The position numbers and the translations under genes are program-made. The notes under the pieces were generated by a model. It saw nothing but the letters and a program-made list of their open reading frames with translations, searched no databases and was not told the origin of the DNA. A DNA stretch of 64,000 bases from Syncephalis fuscata. Lineage: Eukaryota > Zoopagomycota > Zoopagomycetes > Zoopagales > Piptocephalidaceae. Below are positions 50,354 to 61,133 of this stretch, one piece after another. Positions within the stretch are counted from its first letter, which is position 1. Each line of letters starts with the position of its first letter. The stretch lies in the NCBI GenBank assembly GCA_025786725.1, contig JAHLTZ010000026.1:1-64000 (forward strand), given 5' to 3'.

Positions 50354-51540
50354 ATGGCGCAACAACGAGACTTGGGCGGCAAAGCTCTCCAATTTAAATT
50401 GGTGTTGCTAGGTAGGTTCATCTGTGTCTATACTCTATAGTCCCGTTTATTGCAGCCTATTTGTCCTGACAACAACAATAACCACAACAAAACATGCTAA
50501 TTATTTGATTGATACCAATAGGCGAATCAGCAGTAGGCAAGTCTAGGTAGGCTTCTATATCCGCCGACTATATGTACTTACTTATTCCTGTGTTCAGTCT
50601 AGTACTTCGATTTGTCAAAGACCAATTTGACGACTATAGAGAAAGTACCATTGGCGGTAAGTCGCTTATAGTCTATACAACCACGAGTACAATACTAACA
50701 AACAAACCATTGTTATTGTATTCAATACGATAATTAATATGAATAGCGGCATTTCTATCCCAATCACTTCATTTGGAGTCAGGCTTGAAAATAACATACG
50801 AGATTTGGTAATTAATATGTAAGCAATAACCAGTATTGTTACTAACTGTAGTGTATCGATAGGGATACCGCTGGACAAGAACGCTACAAGGTAAACAAGC
50901 GTATATCATAATAATGATGGTAGTAGCAATAATGACAGCTAACCTTTAACTTAATATAAAATAGAGCTTGGCACCCATGTATTATCGTAATTCCCACTGT
51001 GCCGTGGTCGTGTACGATATTACTCAAATGGTGTGTACATTGTGTATTTATTCCGTTGATTATCGTTGCTAATGATGACGTATGGTCAATATACAGAGTT
51101 CACTTGAAAAGGCCAAATCCTGGATTGAAGAACTACACAGACAGGCTGACCCTAATATTGTCATTGCACTTGCGGGTAACAAAGCCGATTTGTCAGCTCG
51201 TCGTGCCGTGCCAGTTGAGGTGAATACTAATGCTATACTACTATTGACACTTTTAATAATACTTTTGTTTGCTATTAGGTTGCAAAGGCATTTGCCGAGG
51301 AGAATAATCTATTATTCCTAGAGACGTCGGCCAAGACCGCCGAGAATGTGCAAGAACTGTTTACAACAATTGGTAAGTGGGCCATAACGATCAACTAGTT
51401 GACTGATTAACATATTGATTAATATTTGCTATTTAGCTAAAAAGCTACCAGTGAATGACATGTTAAAGACTGGATCGGGTGTCCGTCCATTATCTACTAT
51501 TGATATGGATGCGGCGGCACGCGGTAACTGTGCATGCTAA
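50354..51540 (+). CDS. RAB5: Rab5-family small GTPase (Ypt5/Vps21-like)
   Basis: Nine exons with eight introns of about 45-90 nt; about 205 residues, the usual Rab size. Rab5 controls early-endosome fusion and endocytic traffic. All G motifs are present: P-loop GESAVGKSS, switch I with the Rab5-type [25 protein letters not shown] and ETSAK. The C-terminus CAC is a double-cysteine geranylgeranylation signal. Exons 1-3 end in GTAGGT, GTAGGC and GTAAGT donors, with the P-loop split over the first intron. It is intact, with no frame break. Confidence 0.95.
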
Positions 51541-51747
51541 TATGGACTCGATAGACATGATCTTTATCAGTATGACCCATCCTATTTCTATCGATGAACT
51601 ATCGTATCAGTACCGTATAGTTACTTTATCTCTTTTATCCTATGCTTTCTGCATTACTTTATATCTTTACACTGTTATCTTATAAACTTGGATATTCATC
51701 AAGTGTAATTATATGTATTATCATGTTTTTTTGGTTTATTAAACTGC

Positions 51748-52140
51748 TTAACAGGCTACATTATTTTGTTGCCAAAAACTAAGAAATATGGCACCTTGAC
51801 GTGCCTCGCACCATCGATTAGATTGAATGCCATTTAGATTGATATATACGCTTAATGCACTGACAAGGTTTAAGTAATTGGCTGGGATGAATTCGCCGCC
51901 GCCATCTTGAGCTATCCGTGCGCAGGAAAGCCACTCGCAGTGCATTACTTGTTTAACTGGTGTTTTAGTCGCGGCCATACTTTCTCTGATACGATTTACG
52001 GCCAATGTTGTGTCTGAAACGGAATTAAAAGCGCAAAACTTGCCATTACCACAAACAATGTCTTGGGCGTTGACTAAGAGGGTAGATAAGCCTGTACAAA
52101 GCAGGACACAAATAAGAATAATGCTATTAATGATATTCAT
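51748..52140 (-). CDS. Small Cys-rich secreted protein (paralogue 1)
   Basis: Single exon, 130 residues. The start is the ATG that gives a signal peptide (IINSIILICVLLCTGLSTLL then VNAQ). The mature part has VCGNGKFCAF, HCEWLSCARI, VYINLNG and SFWQQNNVAC, with six or seven cysteines probably in disulfides. It shares these blocks with the protein at 61134-61801 (HCSWRTCASI, VYINLYG, RYWQQVPEAGNC). The family is unknown to me. It could be an extracellular effector or adhesion factor, without direct evidence. Confidence 0.75.
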   Translation of the reverse strand: MNIINSIILICVLLCTGLSTLLVNAQDIVCGNGKFCAFNSVSDTTLAVNRIRESMAATKTPVKQVMHCEWLSCARIAQDGGGEFIPANYLNLVSALSVYINLNGIQSNRWCEARQGAIFLSFWQQNNVAC

Positions 52141-52869
52141 CGTATTTGGAAAGACTATATTGCAGTAGATGAAAGGGAAAACTGGTACTGGCATAATTGT
52201 ATGGCTTGTGCTATTCGATGAATATATAAATAGACAGACAGACAAATAATTGATGTGTAAGTTTTGCAAATGACTCCGCAAGAGAAAATACTCTCATTCT
52301 CGTGACCAATAGCAGTAACAATGGTGTTTAATAATAATAACATTTGTAGCAGAGTTAATGTAAAATTCCCAAGCTGTGACAGTTACATAGTAGCCAGTCA
52401 TAGCAAAGGTAAACACTGTTTTTTTGAATCATTAAATACAATAACTAAATACTCTACAACAATAATGCTTATATATATTAACATTATTAATATTGTTTAT
52501 CTATCTATTGATTATGGCTATTACTAAAATAATAAACCATTTATTGTCCAGTATGTATATATCCTCTATCCACCTATATCATTCCTATTCTATTTCATAT
52601 TGCTATATATCATTTTATGCTATACCGAATACATTATATTGTTATAGATTTAAAATACATTTAGCTTGTTAAACGAATAAAGTGAATAAGTTGAGATTCA
52701 TAAATAAGAAAGCTAGAACCAAATAAAATTGTTTTAAATAGAGAAAGTATAGAAGAATATAAAACGATATGGAATAGAATGAATATACAATGGGAAAATA
52801 CAATAAATGGTCTTGAAGCTATAGTACATATAGCGCAATGAGGAAAATGAGTAAATTATACTAGAACAT
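52141..52869. other. AT-rich intergenic, no gene seen
   Basis: Upstream region of the Cys-rich gene, then low-complexity AT sequence. No supported gene. Confidence 0.4.
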
Positions 52870-53110
52870 ATAATAAATAAAACGTGTCTAGTGTATCATA
52901 AAATGACATGTAGTAGCGTAGAAATACAATTGGAGCATATAGGTAAATAGAGAATATATGCATACTGGACAATAAATCTGATGAGGAGTATTTTAGACTC
53001 TGATGTGAATCGCCACCCAGTTCCATATTCAATGGAACAAATTTGTAGTTCAGCTATGTGAATATTGCTAAAAATGGTTGTTTAGCCCCCAAATCATACT
53101 AAATGCGATG
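52870..53110 (+). repeat. Dispersed repeat family X, copy 2
   Basis: It shares ATATGCATACTGGACAATAA, GAGTATTTTAGACTCTGATG and CACCCAGTTCCATATTCAAT with copies 1 and 3. A short partial echo (CCGCCCGCTCCATACTCAATAG) lies near 53,137-53,158. Confidence 0.65.
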
Positions 53111-53508
53111 ATTTGAGCACGAATATCATTTACCGCCCGCTCCATACTCAATAGAACAAATATACAATTTAATTAAGCATAGCACTGGATGGCGAGTAAT
53201 ATCAAGTATCAAAATAATTAACTGACCAGTAGTTATTAATAATTCCATCGGTGCCAAGACAAGATTTGAATCCAATCAATTGGACAATAATGGTCCTAAA
53301 ATAATAAAGATTTGCGTGCACATATTACCTTTTTCCTTATCGTGCCACATCTATGATTACCAAGGTTGGCTACTGGCCTCGTTGTTACTTTTATTTTGCT
53401 ATTTCATTCCATCTTTTCTTTTGCATCATCTTCCGCTAGTCGGAATTCTCCTCTAACTTACATTATCTGACCACTATATTGCTACTGAGCAGCACTTTCC
53501 TTTTTACA
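53111..53508. other. GDT1 upstream region
   Basis: A pyrimidine-rich stretch (53,380-53,500) precedes the GDT1 ATG, as expected of a fungal promoter. No gene is supported. Confidence 0.4.
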
Positions 53509-54766
53509 ATGCGACTTTTATTGAAGGATTTCATTCAAACTGACAACAAAGGTCGTAGAAAATACTCAAATTTAATTATACTGGTAGGAATACTACTAGT
53601 GTTATGCTGCTGTTTTGCCAGTATCAAAGAGGTAACTATATTATAAATTAGCAACAAATACAGTACTTATACGACAAGTAGGTATCAGCCTTGGAGCGTC
53701 GTTCAATTGTTACAGAGCAGAATTACGACGCTTCTTTGACAGCAGTTGAAGCAGTACCAGCCGTTATAACCAATAGGCCATTACATGTTACACGGGAAAG
53801 TTCAGAAGATAGCAAAGAGACGTTTAGGCAAGAAGAGAAGCTACAGGCACACGATCAGCTTCATCATATTGCAGATGCAGATAAAAATGATCAATCTAAC
53901 CAACGTGCTACTGAATCAACAAGTGCACAATCGGTCAATTCGCCCATGCGTGATCTTACACTGTCATTTTTAATGATTTTGGGATCAGAAATTGGTGATA
54001 AAACGTTTTTAATTGCTGCAGTATTGGCAATGCGTCAACCGCGCCTTCTTATCTTTACTGCTGCCATGACAGCTATGATTGTTATGTCGGTGTTGTCAGC
54101 GCTATTAGGACATGTATTGCCTAATTTATTACCACGAAGAGCGGTCGATCTTGGTACAGGTATATTATTTTTGATATTCGGTGTAATGATGCTACGAGAA
54201 GGATGGGACATGGAAGCCGATGAACAACAAAAAGAGCTAGAAGAAGTACGTGCTGAATTGGAGGAAGGAGAATGGAACAACGATGATACAAAAAAAACAC
54301 TAGATATGGAGTCGGGAGATAGCCACAGTAAATTAAAAACCACTGGAAAATCAGAACTACATATAGTTGCCCGAAGATTATTGTCGCCAGTATTTGTTCA
54401 AACATTTATTCTTGTTTTTCTTGCCGAGTGGGGAGATCGTTCGCAGTTTGCAACAATTGCTATGGCCGCCGCACAGGTAAGCTAGTGAACAAATACAGTG
54501 CCGTTTTATTTTACTGATAATGTAATAGGATGTTACACTTACGATTATTGGTACCATAGCTGGCCATTCCGTTTGCACTGGTATAGCCGTCGTTGGTGGC
54601 CGTTTTCTTGCTCAGCGTATATCAGTGCGTACAGGTAAGCACAACAAACAATTGCATTGTAATAAAAGCTTACTATAGTCTATCGCCCATAGTAACTATA
54701 GCTGGAGCAGCGCTTTTCTGTTTGTTTGGTTTAATATATATTGTAACCAATAGCAACATAGACTGA
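53509..54766 (+). CDS. GDT1: Gdt1/TMEM165-type cation (Ca2+/Mn2+) transporter
   Basis: Four exons: 53509-53631, 53682-54476, 54529-54634, 54693-54766; 365 residues. Gdt1 proteins exchange Ca2+ and Mn2+ for protons in the Golgi, supporting glycosylation. Both hallmark motifs are present: E-x-G-D-[KR]-[TS] as SEIGDKTF and AEWGDRSQ, each followed by a hydrophobic core. An N-terminal signal anchor (SNLIILVGILLVLCCCFASI) is encoded by exon 1. An acidic cytosolic loop (EQQKELEEVRAELEEGEW) links the two halves. The last exon adds the final membrane span. Intact. Confidence 0.92.
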
Positions 54767-55424
54767 TTTGATTATAAATATACGTTTTTGCTAATGATCA
54801 ATTATTAGCAAAATATTACGTATCTTAGTATTGTAACCACTCCGCTTAAGTGACTATCGTTTGCTTATGCTTACTCGTATCGCTTATGCATTAGATAATT
54901 AATAAAATAGCTGCTTCCTTAGCACAACATGAACCCAATGCTATGATAAAGTAAAAATTAAGCAATTTTTGTTTTTAGGTATCAATAATTACAGTTCAAT
55001 TATAATAAATTGAATAATAGTTGTAATTAAAGGAAAGAAATGTATATATATAACCAAAATAAATTTTGTTTATTATTGTTCCAATAAAGCTAGTATTTTA
55101 CTGTTGTAGGATGGGTATGTATGCTCATATAGCTACTTGAGCATAAGGACTAACACAATATTAATAGTTTATTTAGCTGTTTATTTATTATGTCGTTGGT
55201 ATTACATTGTACTCATCCCCCCATTACATTATATGTATTATAGCTTTAACATTGTTTTATATGCCTTCCCACCGTACATTTATCATTTTATATATCATTA
55301 TATACTCGCATAACCTCGCTCTATACAAAACTGTTTTTGTTTTTGTTCTAGTGCTTTTTTAATAAACCTCAGCTCATTTACCTCATTTATTTAATAAGCT
55401 ATATGTCATTAAAACTTATAACAA
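54767..55424. other. AT-rich intergenic, no gene seen
   Basis: Low-complexity spacer after GDT1. No supported gene. Confidence 0.4.
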
Positions 55425-55665
55425 GTAAAATGCGTCTAATATAACATAATAGTATATATAATAGTATAGGCATGCATTGTTAGCGATATAAATGAATAGA
55501 GTATATATGCACACTAGATAATGAATTTATGATGATGAGTATTTGATGGTTGATGTCACTCACCACCCAGTTCCATGTTCAATAAAAAGAAAGTTAGCTT
55601 AATTGTGAAATTGTTATCGATTGCAGCTATTCAATCGCTAAATCACGCTAAGATTTGTCAATAGA
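55425..55665 (+). repeat. Dispersed repeat family X, copy 3
   Basis: It shares GATGATGAGTATTTGATG and CACCCAGTTCCATGTTCAAT with the other copies in the same orientation, and lies about 160 bp before the GDT1 fragment. Confidence 0.65.
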
Positions 55666-55825
55666 TTGTTTAATGTTAAAGAAAATAAACAATAAAAATA
55701 ACTAAAAACAGTAACAGCAATTAAAATATACTGTAAATTATAAAGTTACGCTTAGCATGATAATTAAATATTCATTAGGTGTAATAAACTACAATTGAGT
55801 AGTTGTATGATGATTGCTTTATCAT

Positions 55826-55945
55826 AGTCAATGTATATCAATGTATACAGGTAAGCACAACAAATGATCATATTGTAACATTAGCTTACTGCAGTCTATT
55901 ACCCATAGTAACTATGGCCGGTGCAGTGCTTTTTGTTTGTTTGTT
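55826..55945 (+). pseudogene. Duplicated 3' fragment of GDT1
   Basis: It repeats, with substitutions, the end of GDT1 exon 3, the whole third intron (ACAGGTAAGCACAACAAA...) and the start of exon 4 (CCATAGTAACTATGGCCGG). It cannot encode a transporter. It lies about 1.2 kb downstream of the real gene in the same orientation. Confidence 0.8.
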
Positions 55946-56333
55946 TAACATGTTTTTATTCGTTTATGGCGACATATAATAGCATTTTAAAAGCTGCGTC
56001 ATCATCACTCGGTGCTTAATTACAAGTATTCTCATTAATGGCAATAATAGTTTTTAATAAATGGATAATTTTTACTATCTCAGCTCCATACGTTACCATG
56101 CCACTCAGAGGTAAAGTTTAAAGTATGCTACCAAGGAAGCACGCTGGTAGTAACAAGGAAAATGACTGTTGTCTTGGAATTTGTCCTCATGGCAATCGGC
56201 TACTTTTCTATATGAATAAAAACATATAAAAGTTGTAAACAATTTATTTACAGTATCATTATTTTTGCTTAAAGTTGTCTGCATTTGCATATTCTATTTT
56301 ATAGAAATATTTTATATCAACTAGTAGTTAAAC
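55946..56333. other. Upstream region of the CAP-domain gene
   Basis: AT-rich. I looked here for an upstream signal-peptide exon and found none that splices convincingly. Confidence 0.35.
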
Positions 56334-57149
56334 ATGGCTATGATTGGAACAGGACTAGGCATAGCGAGCAATTTCAGTCCCGCGCAACTTGTTTGTATAA
56401 TCAATAAGGAGCGTGTAAACTATGGACTTAATCCATTGGGACTATTGCCTGGTTTGAATAGAGCTGCGGAATACCATAACGGCTTTATGGTTAAAAATCA
56501 TAATTTGGCCATTCAGCTACCTGGAGAAACAAACTACATTGACGAAATTATACAAAAAACGCCCAATTTGTCATGGCAACGCTTTGGCATTTTGGTGGGT
56601 CAAGGATTTCCCAATGAGGCTAATTATGTAAAGTATATGTTGCAAGACGAATTGTCACGCCCAGTTATTCTAGGCGACTTTTCACACTATGGTGCAGCCA
56701 AGATTGATGCTCAAGATGGCCCGTGGTGGACGCAAGAATTTACAGATGATGGACGTCAGCACGACTTCCCAGTTTGTCCTGGGCTATCGGATGTTCCGAT
56801 AGCTACTCCTATCATTGAGCCAGCACCGTTGCCATCACCTACACCTACACCATCACCACCATCACCACCTGCACCAGTTGCTACATCTGTCCCTCTTACT
56901 CCCGAGCCCGTAGCTCCCAATCCAACAGCAACACAGCCGGCCAAAGAGCCAGTAAAGACGCCAGCTCCAGATACTACTGAGCCATCACCACCACCACCGC
57001 CACCACATTCACGCCGCATTCACTTCCCTCCGTCTGCGCTTCATGCTTCATCCTTCGCAGGTTCTTCAAAGAACAAGAAAGTAGACACAATGGCAGAAAC
57101 GACAAATACTCACAATCGGTGGATTAAAAGAAAAGGCCACAGAGGATAA
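56334..57149 (+). CDS. CAP-domain (SCP/PR-1-like) protein with proline-rich tail
   Basis: Single exon, 271 residues. The CAP domain covers about residues 1-150: VCIINKERVNYGLNPLGLLP, GLNRAAEYHNGFMV, an FSHYGAAKI block and WWTQEFTDD. CAP proteins are mostly extracellular and bind sterols or ligands. The central tail is very rich in Pro, Thr and Ala; the end is basic (NRWIKRKGHR). No signal peptide is visible at this ATG, which is odd for the family. Either an upstream exon is missed or the protein stays inside. Confidence 0.82.
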   Translation: MAMIGTGLGIASNFSPAQLVCIINKERVNYGLNPLGLLPGLNRAAEYHNGFMVKNHNLAIQLPGETNYIDEIIQKTPNLSWQRFGILVGQGFPNEANYVKYMLQDELSRPVILGDFSHYGAAKIDAQDGPWWTQEFTDDGRQHDFPVCPGLSDVPIATPIIEPAPLPSPTPTPSPPSPPAPVATSVPLTPEPVAPNPTATQPAKEPVKTPAPDTTEPSPPPPPPHSRRIHFPPSALHASSFAGSSKNKKVDTMAETTNTHNRWIKRKGHRG

Positions 57150-57640
57150 TTGTATTTAATATTGCTACCGTTGTTGCTGCTTATAGATATTAAAATAAAA
57201 AATAACATAAAGATAGATCTTGTTGCTTTATAATAATTATAAATTAACGACAACCATTAAGTAATTATAGCAAAATTTTCCATTATGACAATGTTTAAAT
57301 GTATTATAGCAATAACTTTTATTTAAATAATTATCAATATTAGCTAATCATTAATCTAGCATGTTTTATTAAATTGTACTAATGTATATATGCTGTTGCG
57401 ACTGAGATCACATATGCTTATAGCAATAAGTTTGTAGGTTCTTGTGATTATTTTAAATAAAATTGATGTTTACGTTAATTCATTAATTTGCAAACAAACT
57501 GAGTTGTTACGTTTTTTAAAACCAATAAATATGATATTATCCATAGTATAGCTGCAAATGAATACCACTGATTACATTGCTAATATGCATTGTTACAATT
57601 TCCAAATTCATAGTTACGAGTTGAATAAAAATAAACCGTA
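57150..57640. other. AT-rich intergenic, no gene seen
   Basis: Spacer between the CAP gene and the 3' flank of microexon gene B. No supported gene. Confidence 0.4.
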
Positions 57641-58340
57641 AACATGGTTGTGAAAACTCAGTCAATTATAGCTAAAATAAAACCATATGTTTATTACTAC
57701 AAGCTAGCATAGTTGAATAGGTACAATTGAATGCAGGTTTGCCAGTAATATAATCGCGCTATTGGTTGAAAGCGGATAAACCAAAATATTGCTAAAAATT
57801 TGATATGTGAATGGACTGAACGGCAATTGCCAATGGATTTGAGTTTTGCCGAATGTATAGCTGGAATGTGTCAAACTAGTCGTCTAATCACATTGCCAAT
57901 ACCAATGCCTTGAAAAGCCCGTTAGACTGTGTTTATGAATATGCACAACATATCACATCTAGTTAGTGTATAAATCAGGAATATATAACATTGCTTACAG
58001 ACTGGTAATATAAATATTAGGACACAAACAGTGTATGATATATGCTTAGTATAGAAACAATTAATATATAATACCGCTTACATGCTATTAATAAAAAATA
58101 AACACGCACATTGAATGCTACGTGTTTAGAGTATGAAAACTAATACATAATGCCACTTACATGCTATTAATGCAAGTTATTAGATACACATAATGCACGA
58201 TATATATATTTAGCGCATAGTCAGTCAATATGCAATGTCGCTTACGATCTATCATTACAAGATATCAAACATACAAGAGGCATGGTATATGTTTAGAGCG
58301 GATAGTCAATACACAGTTTTACTTACTATCTATTGATGCA
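57623..58340 (-). repeat. Gene B 3' segment duplicated in inverted orientation at 35,320-36,038
   Basis: This stretch contains the last five microexon units, the terminal exon and the 3' tail of gene B. It matches the reverse complement of 35,320-36,038 almost base for base. The pair makes a ~715-bp inverted repeat about 21.6 kb apart. Confidence 0.85.
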
Positions 58341-60303
58341 GGTTATTGGATATGCATAGTTCATATCACATGGTTAGCGTATAGTTAATTAGTAGACTGT
58401 GTCGCTTACTAGCTGTTAATACAAGTTGTTAAACACACAGATCGTATAATGTATGCTTAGTATATAGCTAGTGAGTATACAATGCCACTTACAATCTAAC
58501 AATATAAGGTATTGGCCATACACAATGCATGGCATGTACTTAGCATGTAATTAGTGAATATATAATATCACTTACTAGCTATTAATATGTGTATTAAATA
58601 CACGTGGTTCATGGTATGTGTTTAGTATATAGGTAGTTATTATACAAATACACTTACAAACTATTGATATAAATTATTAGACACGCACAATGCATGGTGT
58701 ATGTTTAGTATATAGTCACTAATATACAATGCCACTTACTCCCTATCAATACATATTATTAAATATACATGGTGCATGGCATATGCTTAATATATAGCTA
58801 TTGCATACACAATGTCACTTACCAGCTATCAATACAGGATGTTGGGCATTATATGCCATGTCATATGTTTAATGTATAAATAAATGATATACAGTATCAC
58901 TTACGAGCTATTAATACAAGTTGTCAGACACAAACAGTGTATGGCATGCGATTAAAGTACAACTCGTTAATATACGATTCACTTACAAGCTATTAATCAA
59001 AATGATTGAACACACACGATACATGCCATATATTTAGTGTATAGTTAGGTAATGTACAATGCTATTTACCATCTATTAGCACAGATATTGCACACACACG
59101 CAATGTATGATATATTAATATTGTATAGCTAATTAACATACAATATCACTTACTTTCTATCGATGCAAATTATTAACCATATAATGCACGCCATTTTTTA
59201 GTAGATAGCTAATAGTATGCAATGTCACTTACGAGCTAATAATCCAAAGTATTGACCACATATGGCACATAGTATATGATTAGTATATAGCTATTAGTTA
59301 TAGAGCACAACTTACGGGCTACATTGCAAGTTATTAAACACAAACCGTGCATCTTATGTGTTAGTATTAGTTAATTAGCATGAAATGCCACCTACTGGCT
59401 TTGATACAAGTTGTTAGACACGCACAGTGCATAAAATATGTTTAATTTTATAATTAGTTAATACACAATGCTATTTACCATCTAGTGACATAAGATTTGA
59501 ATTATTGTAGCACATTTCATATGTTCAGCACATGGCTGACCAATATGGGATGCCACTTACCAGCTATTAATACAAGTTGTTAAAAGTTACAACACATGTC
59601 ATATAGTTGGCGCATGTCTAATTAGTATACAATTCCGCTTACCTCCTATTAATAAAGTCATTAGAGATTACATCACATGCCATATATTCAGCACATGGCT
59701 GCTTAATACAAATACTACTTACCAACTATTAATACAGGTTGTTAGGCATAAACAGTGCATGGCATGTAGTTAAAGCATAGATAGCCAATATACAGTTCAC
59801 TTACAGGCTAATAATACAAGATATTAAACATATATGGTGCATGGCATGTATTTAATATGTAGATAATAAACATACACTGCCACTTACATGCTATTAATAC
59901 GAGTTAGTAAACACACATCATCACATAGCTTATGCTTAGTGTATAGCCAAGTAATATATAGCGCTACTTACATTCTAATGCTGTTTTATTAAACGCACAC
60001 GTTGCATGATATGTGTTTAGTGTATCATTAATTAGTATATAGTTATACTTACCCACTATTGATGCAAGTTATTAGACATACAAAATAAATAGCGTATAAT
60101 TAGCGCATAAATGATTAGTACATAATGCTACTTACTTTTTATTAGTGTTATTTAGTAATGTAATAGCGTTTAACTAAATGAATAACTATCTTTTGTAATG
60201 ACAACATACCGCGACGAACTAGGACTGGTGTAGCATTCACCATGGATGTAGTAGCCACAAAAACTACAATGATAGTACAAACGGTGGCAATAGAAAGCTT
60301 CAT
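57922..60303 (-). CDS. Microexon gene B: secreted peptide precursor built from 3-nt exons
   Basis: Exon 1 (60303-60210, 94 nt, same length as in gene A) encodes a signal peptide (SIATVCTIIVVFVATTS) ending TPVLVRR. Twenty-six 3-nt microexons follow, first base of each at plus 60053, 59972, 59888, 59805, 59723, 59643, 59561, 59479, 59396, 59316, 59233, 59154, 59070, 58987, 58905, 58823, 58740, 58658, 58576, 58493, 58410, 58327, 58246, 58161, 58082, 57999. Each has an AG before and GTAAGT, GTAAGC, GTAAAT or GTAGGT after. The terminal exon starts at 57926. In phase 1 the triplets give 27 stop-free residues opening VESSFGAD, containing an N-A-S glycosylation sequon and ending NNPSFF, then TAA. Total 58 residues. 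A decayed unit at 60,130 lacks its acceptor. Splicing is predicted, not shown. Confidence 0.7.
57990..60140 (-). repeat. Tandem array of ~82-bp intron units (gene B)
   Basis: Twenty-six complete units and one decayed unit, spaced 79-85 bp, each carrying donor and acceptor sequences around a variable triplet. The units are more diverged than in gene A but keep the same internal order of blocks (ACTAAAC/AATATAT, then GTGT, then TATTAATAG). Confidence 0.9.
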
Positions 60304-60460
60304 GGTAATACTAATCTGCTAAAATAAACAAGCGAGATAGACGATAGACTGTGGCTGGCAAAGAGTAGATAGTAGCGAGTATTTGGCAAACAGTAGAGTG
60401 TGATGATGAGGCCGCTGGTTGGTTGTGTGTATTGCATAGACTATTTAAATTGATGCTATT
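60304..60460 (-). promoter_or_regulatory. Core promoter and 5' leader of microexon gene B
   Basis: On the minus strand ATTTAAATAG (plus 60,441-60,450) lies about 138 bp before the ATG. It is followed by ACACACAACCAACCAGC and TCATCATCACA, matching gene A in order and spacing. Confidence 0.55.
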
Positions 60461-61133
60461 CTGGAGCATTAAAAAATATGGTGCATGAGGTATACCTTTG
60501 AAGTACAATGCAAACCAATTAAACACATGTATATTGGTAGAGCAGTGATATGATAGTATGTAGTCTAGCCCTTTGTTTAAACCCGTTCGGTATGTACACA
60601 AAAGATACGGGTAATAACATCCATTTTATCCATGTGTAGCAGCAATCCATATAGCAATTTTCATAATATTGTTACACAGCTAATCATGCGGTCTAAACCA
60701 AATCTATTGGCTGACTGCAAAAACATAGAGACTGCACAGCTGTGCCTTTGCTGTTGTTTTCACTGACAATCTCAATTTCCAGCATTTGCATGTACTTCAG
60801 ACAACGCTAAACATCAATGCGATACCAAACTAATACGCAGAAATTGTACTATGCGAACATCTACTACGTGAATAAAACAACTGCATTTATTTAAACTATA
60901 AAAATATTAATTGGTCTACATGTGCGTTCAATCTGACATTAAAATTATTGTTACAGAGATGAATAGCATATTTAATTTGCAAAAAATTATATTTTTACAT
61001 ATCATAAAACACGCCATACAATTATCAACATTTAAAATTGCTTTTGAAATTAGTCATTACACAATGTCACAGCTTTTCTACATTGATTTGTATTATATTA
61101 ATAAAAACACAAGTTTATTTTCAGCTGAATCGT
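60461..61133. other. Upstream region of gene B, no gene seen
   Basis: 60,680-60,830 resembles the 273-bp repeat upstream of gene A (AAACCAAATCTATTGGCTG, CCTTTGCTGTTGTTTTCAC). The rest is AT-rich. Confidence 0.45.

Noticed and set aside
53230-53300. Possible tRNA (GATTTGAATCC resembles a B box)
   Set aside because: No matching A box, acceptor stem or cloverleaf could be drawn.
57990-60140. Reading the arrays as a CRISPR-like repeat-spacer structure
   Set aside because: The variable part is only 3 nt, the conserved part carries splice sites, and the context is eukaryotic. There are no cas genes.
57990-60140. Reading the arrays as plain satellite DNA in one large intron
   Set aside because: Still possible, but the constant 3-nt interval, in-phase stop in both genes, coherent peptides and variable triplets against conserved flanks fit splicing better. 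RNA must decide.
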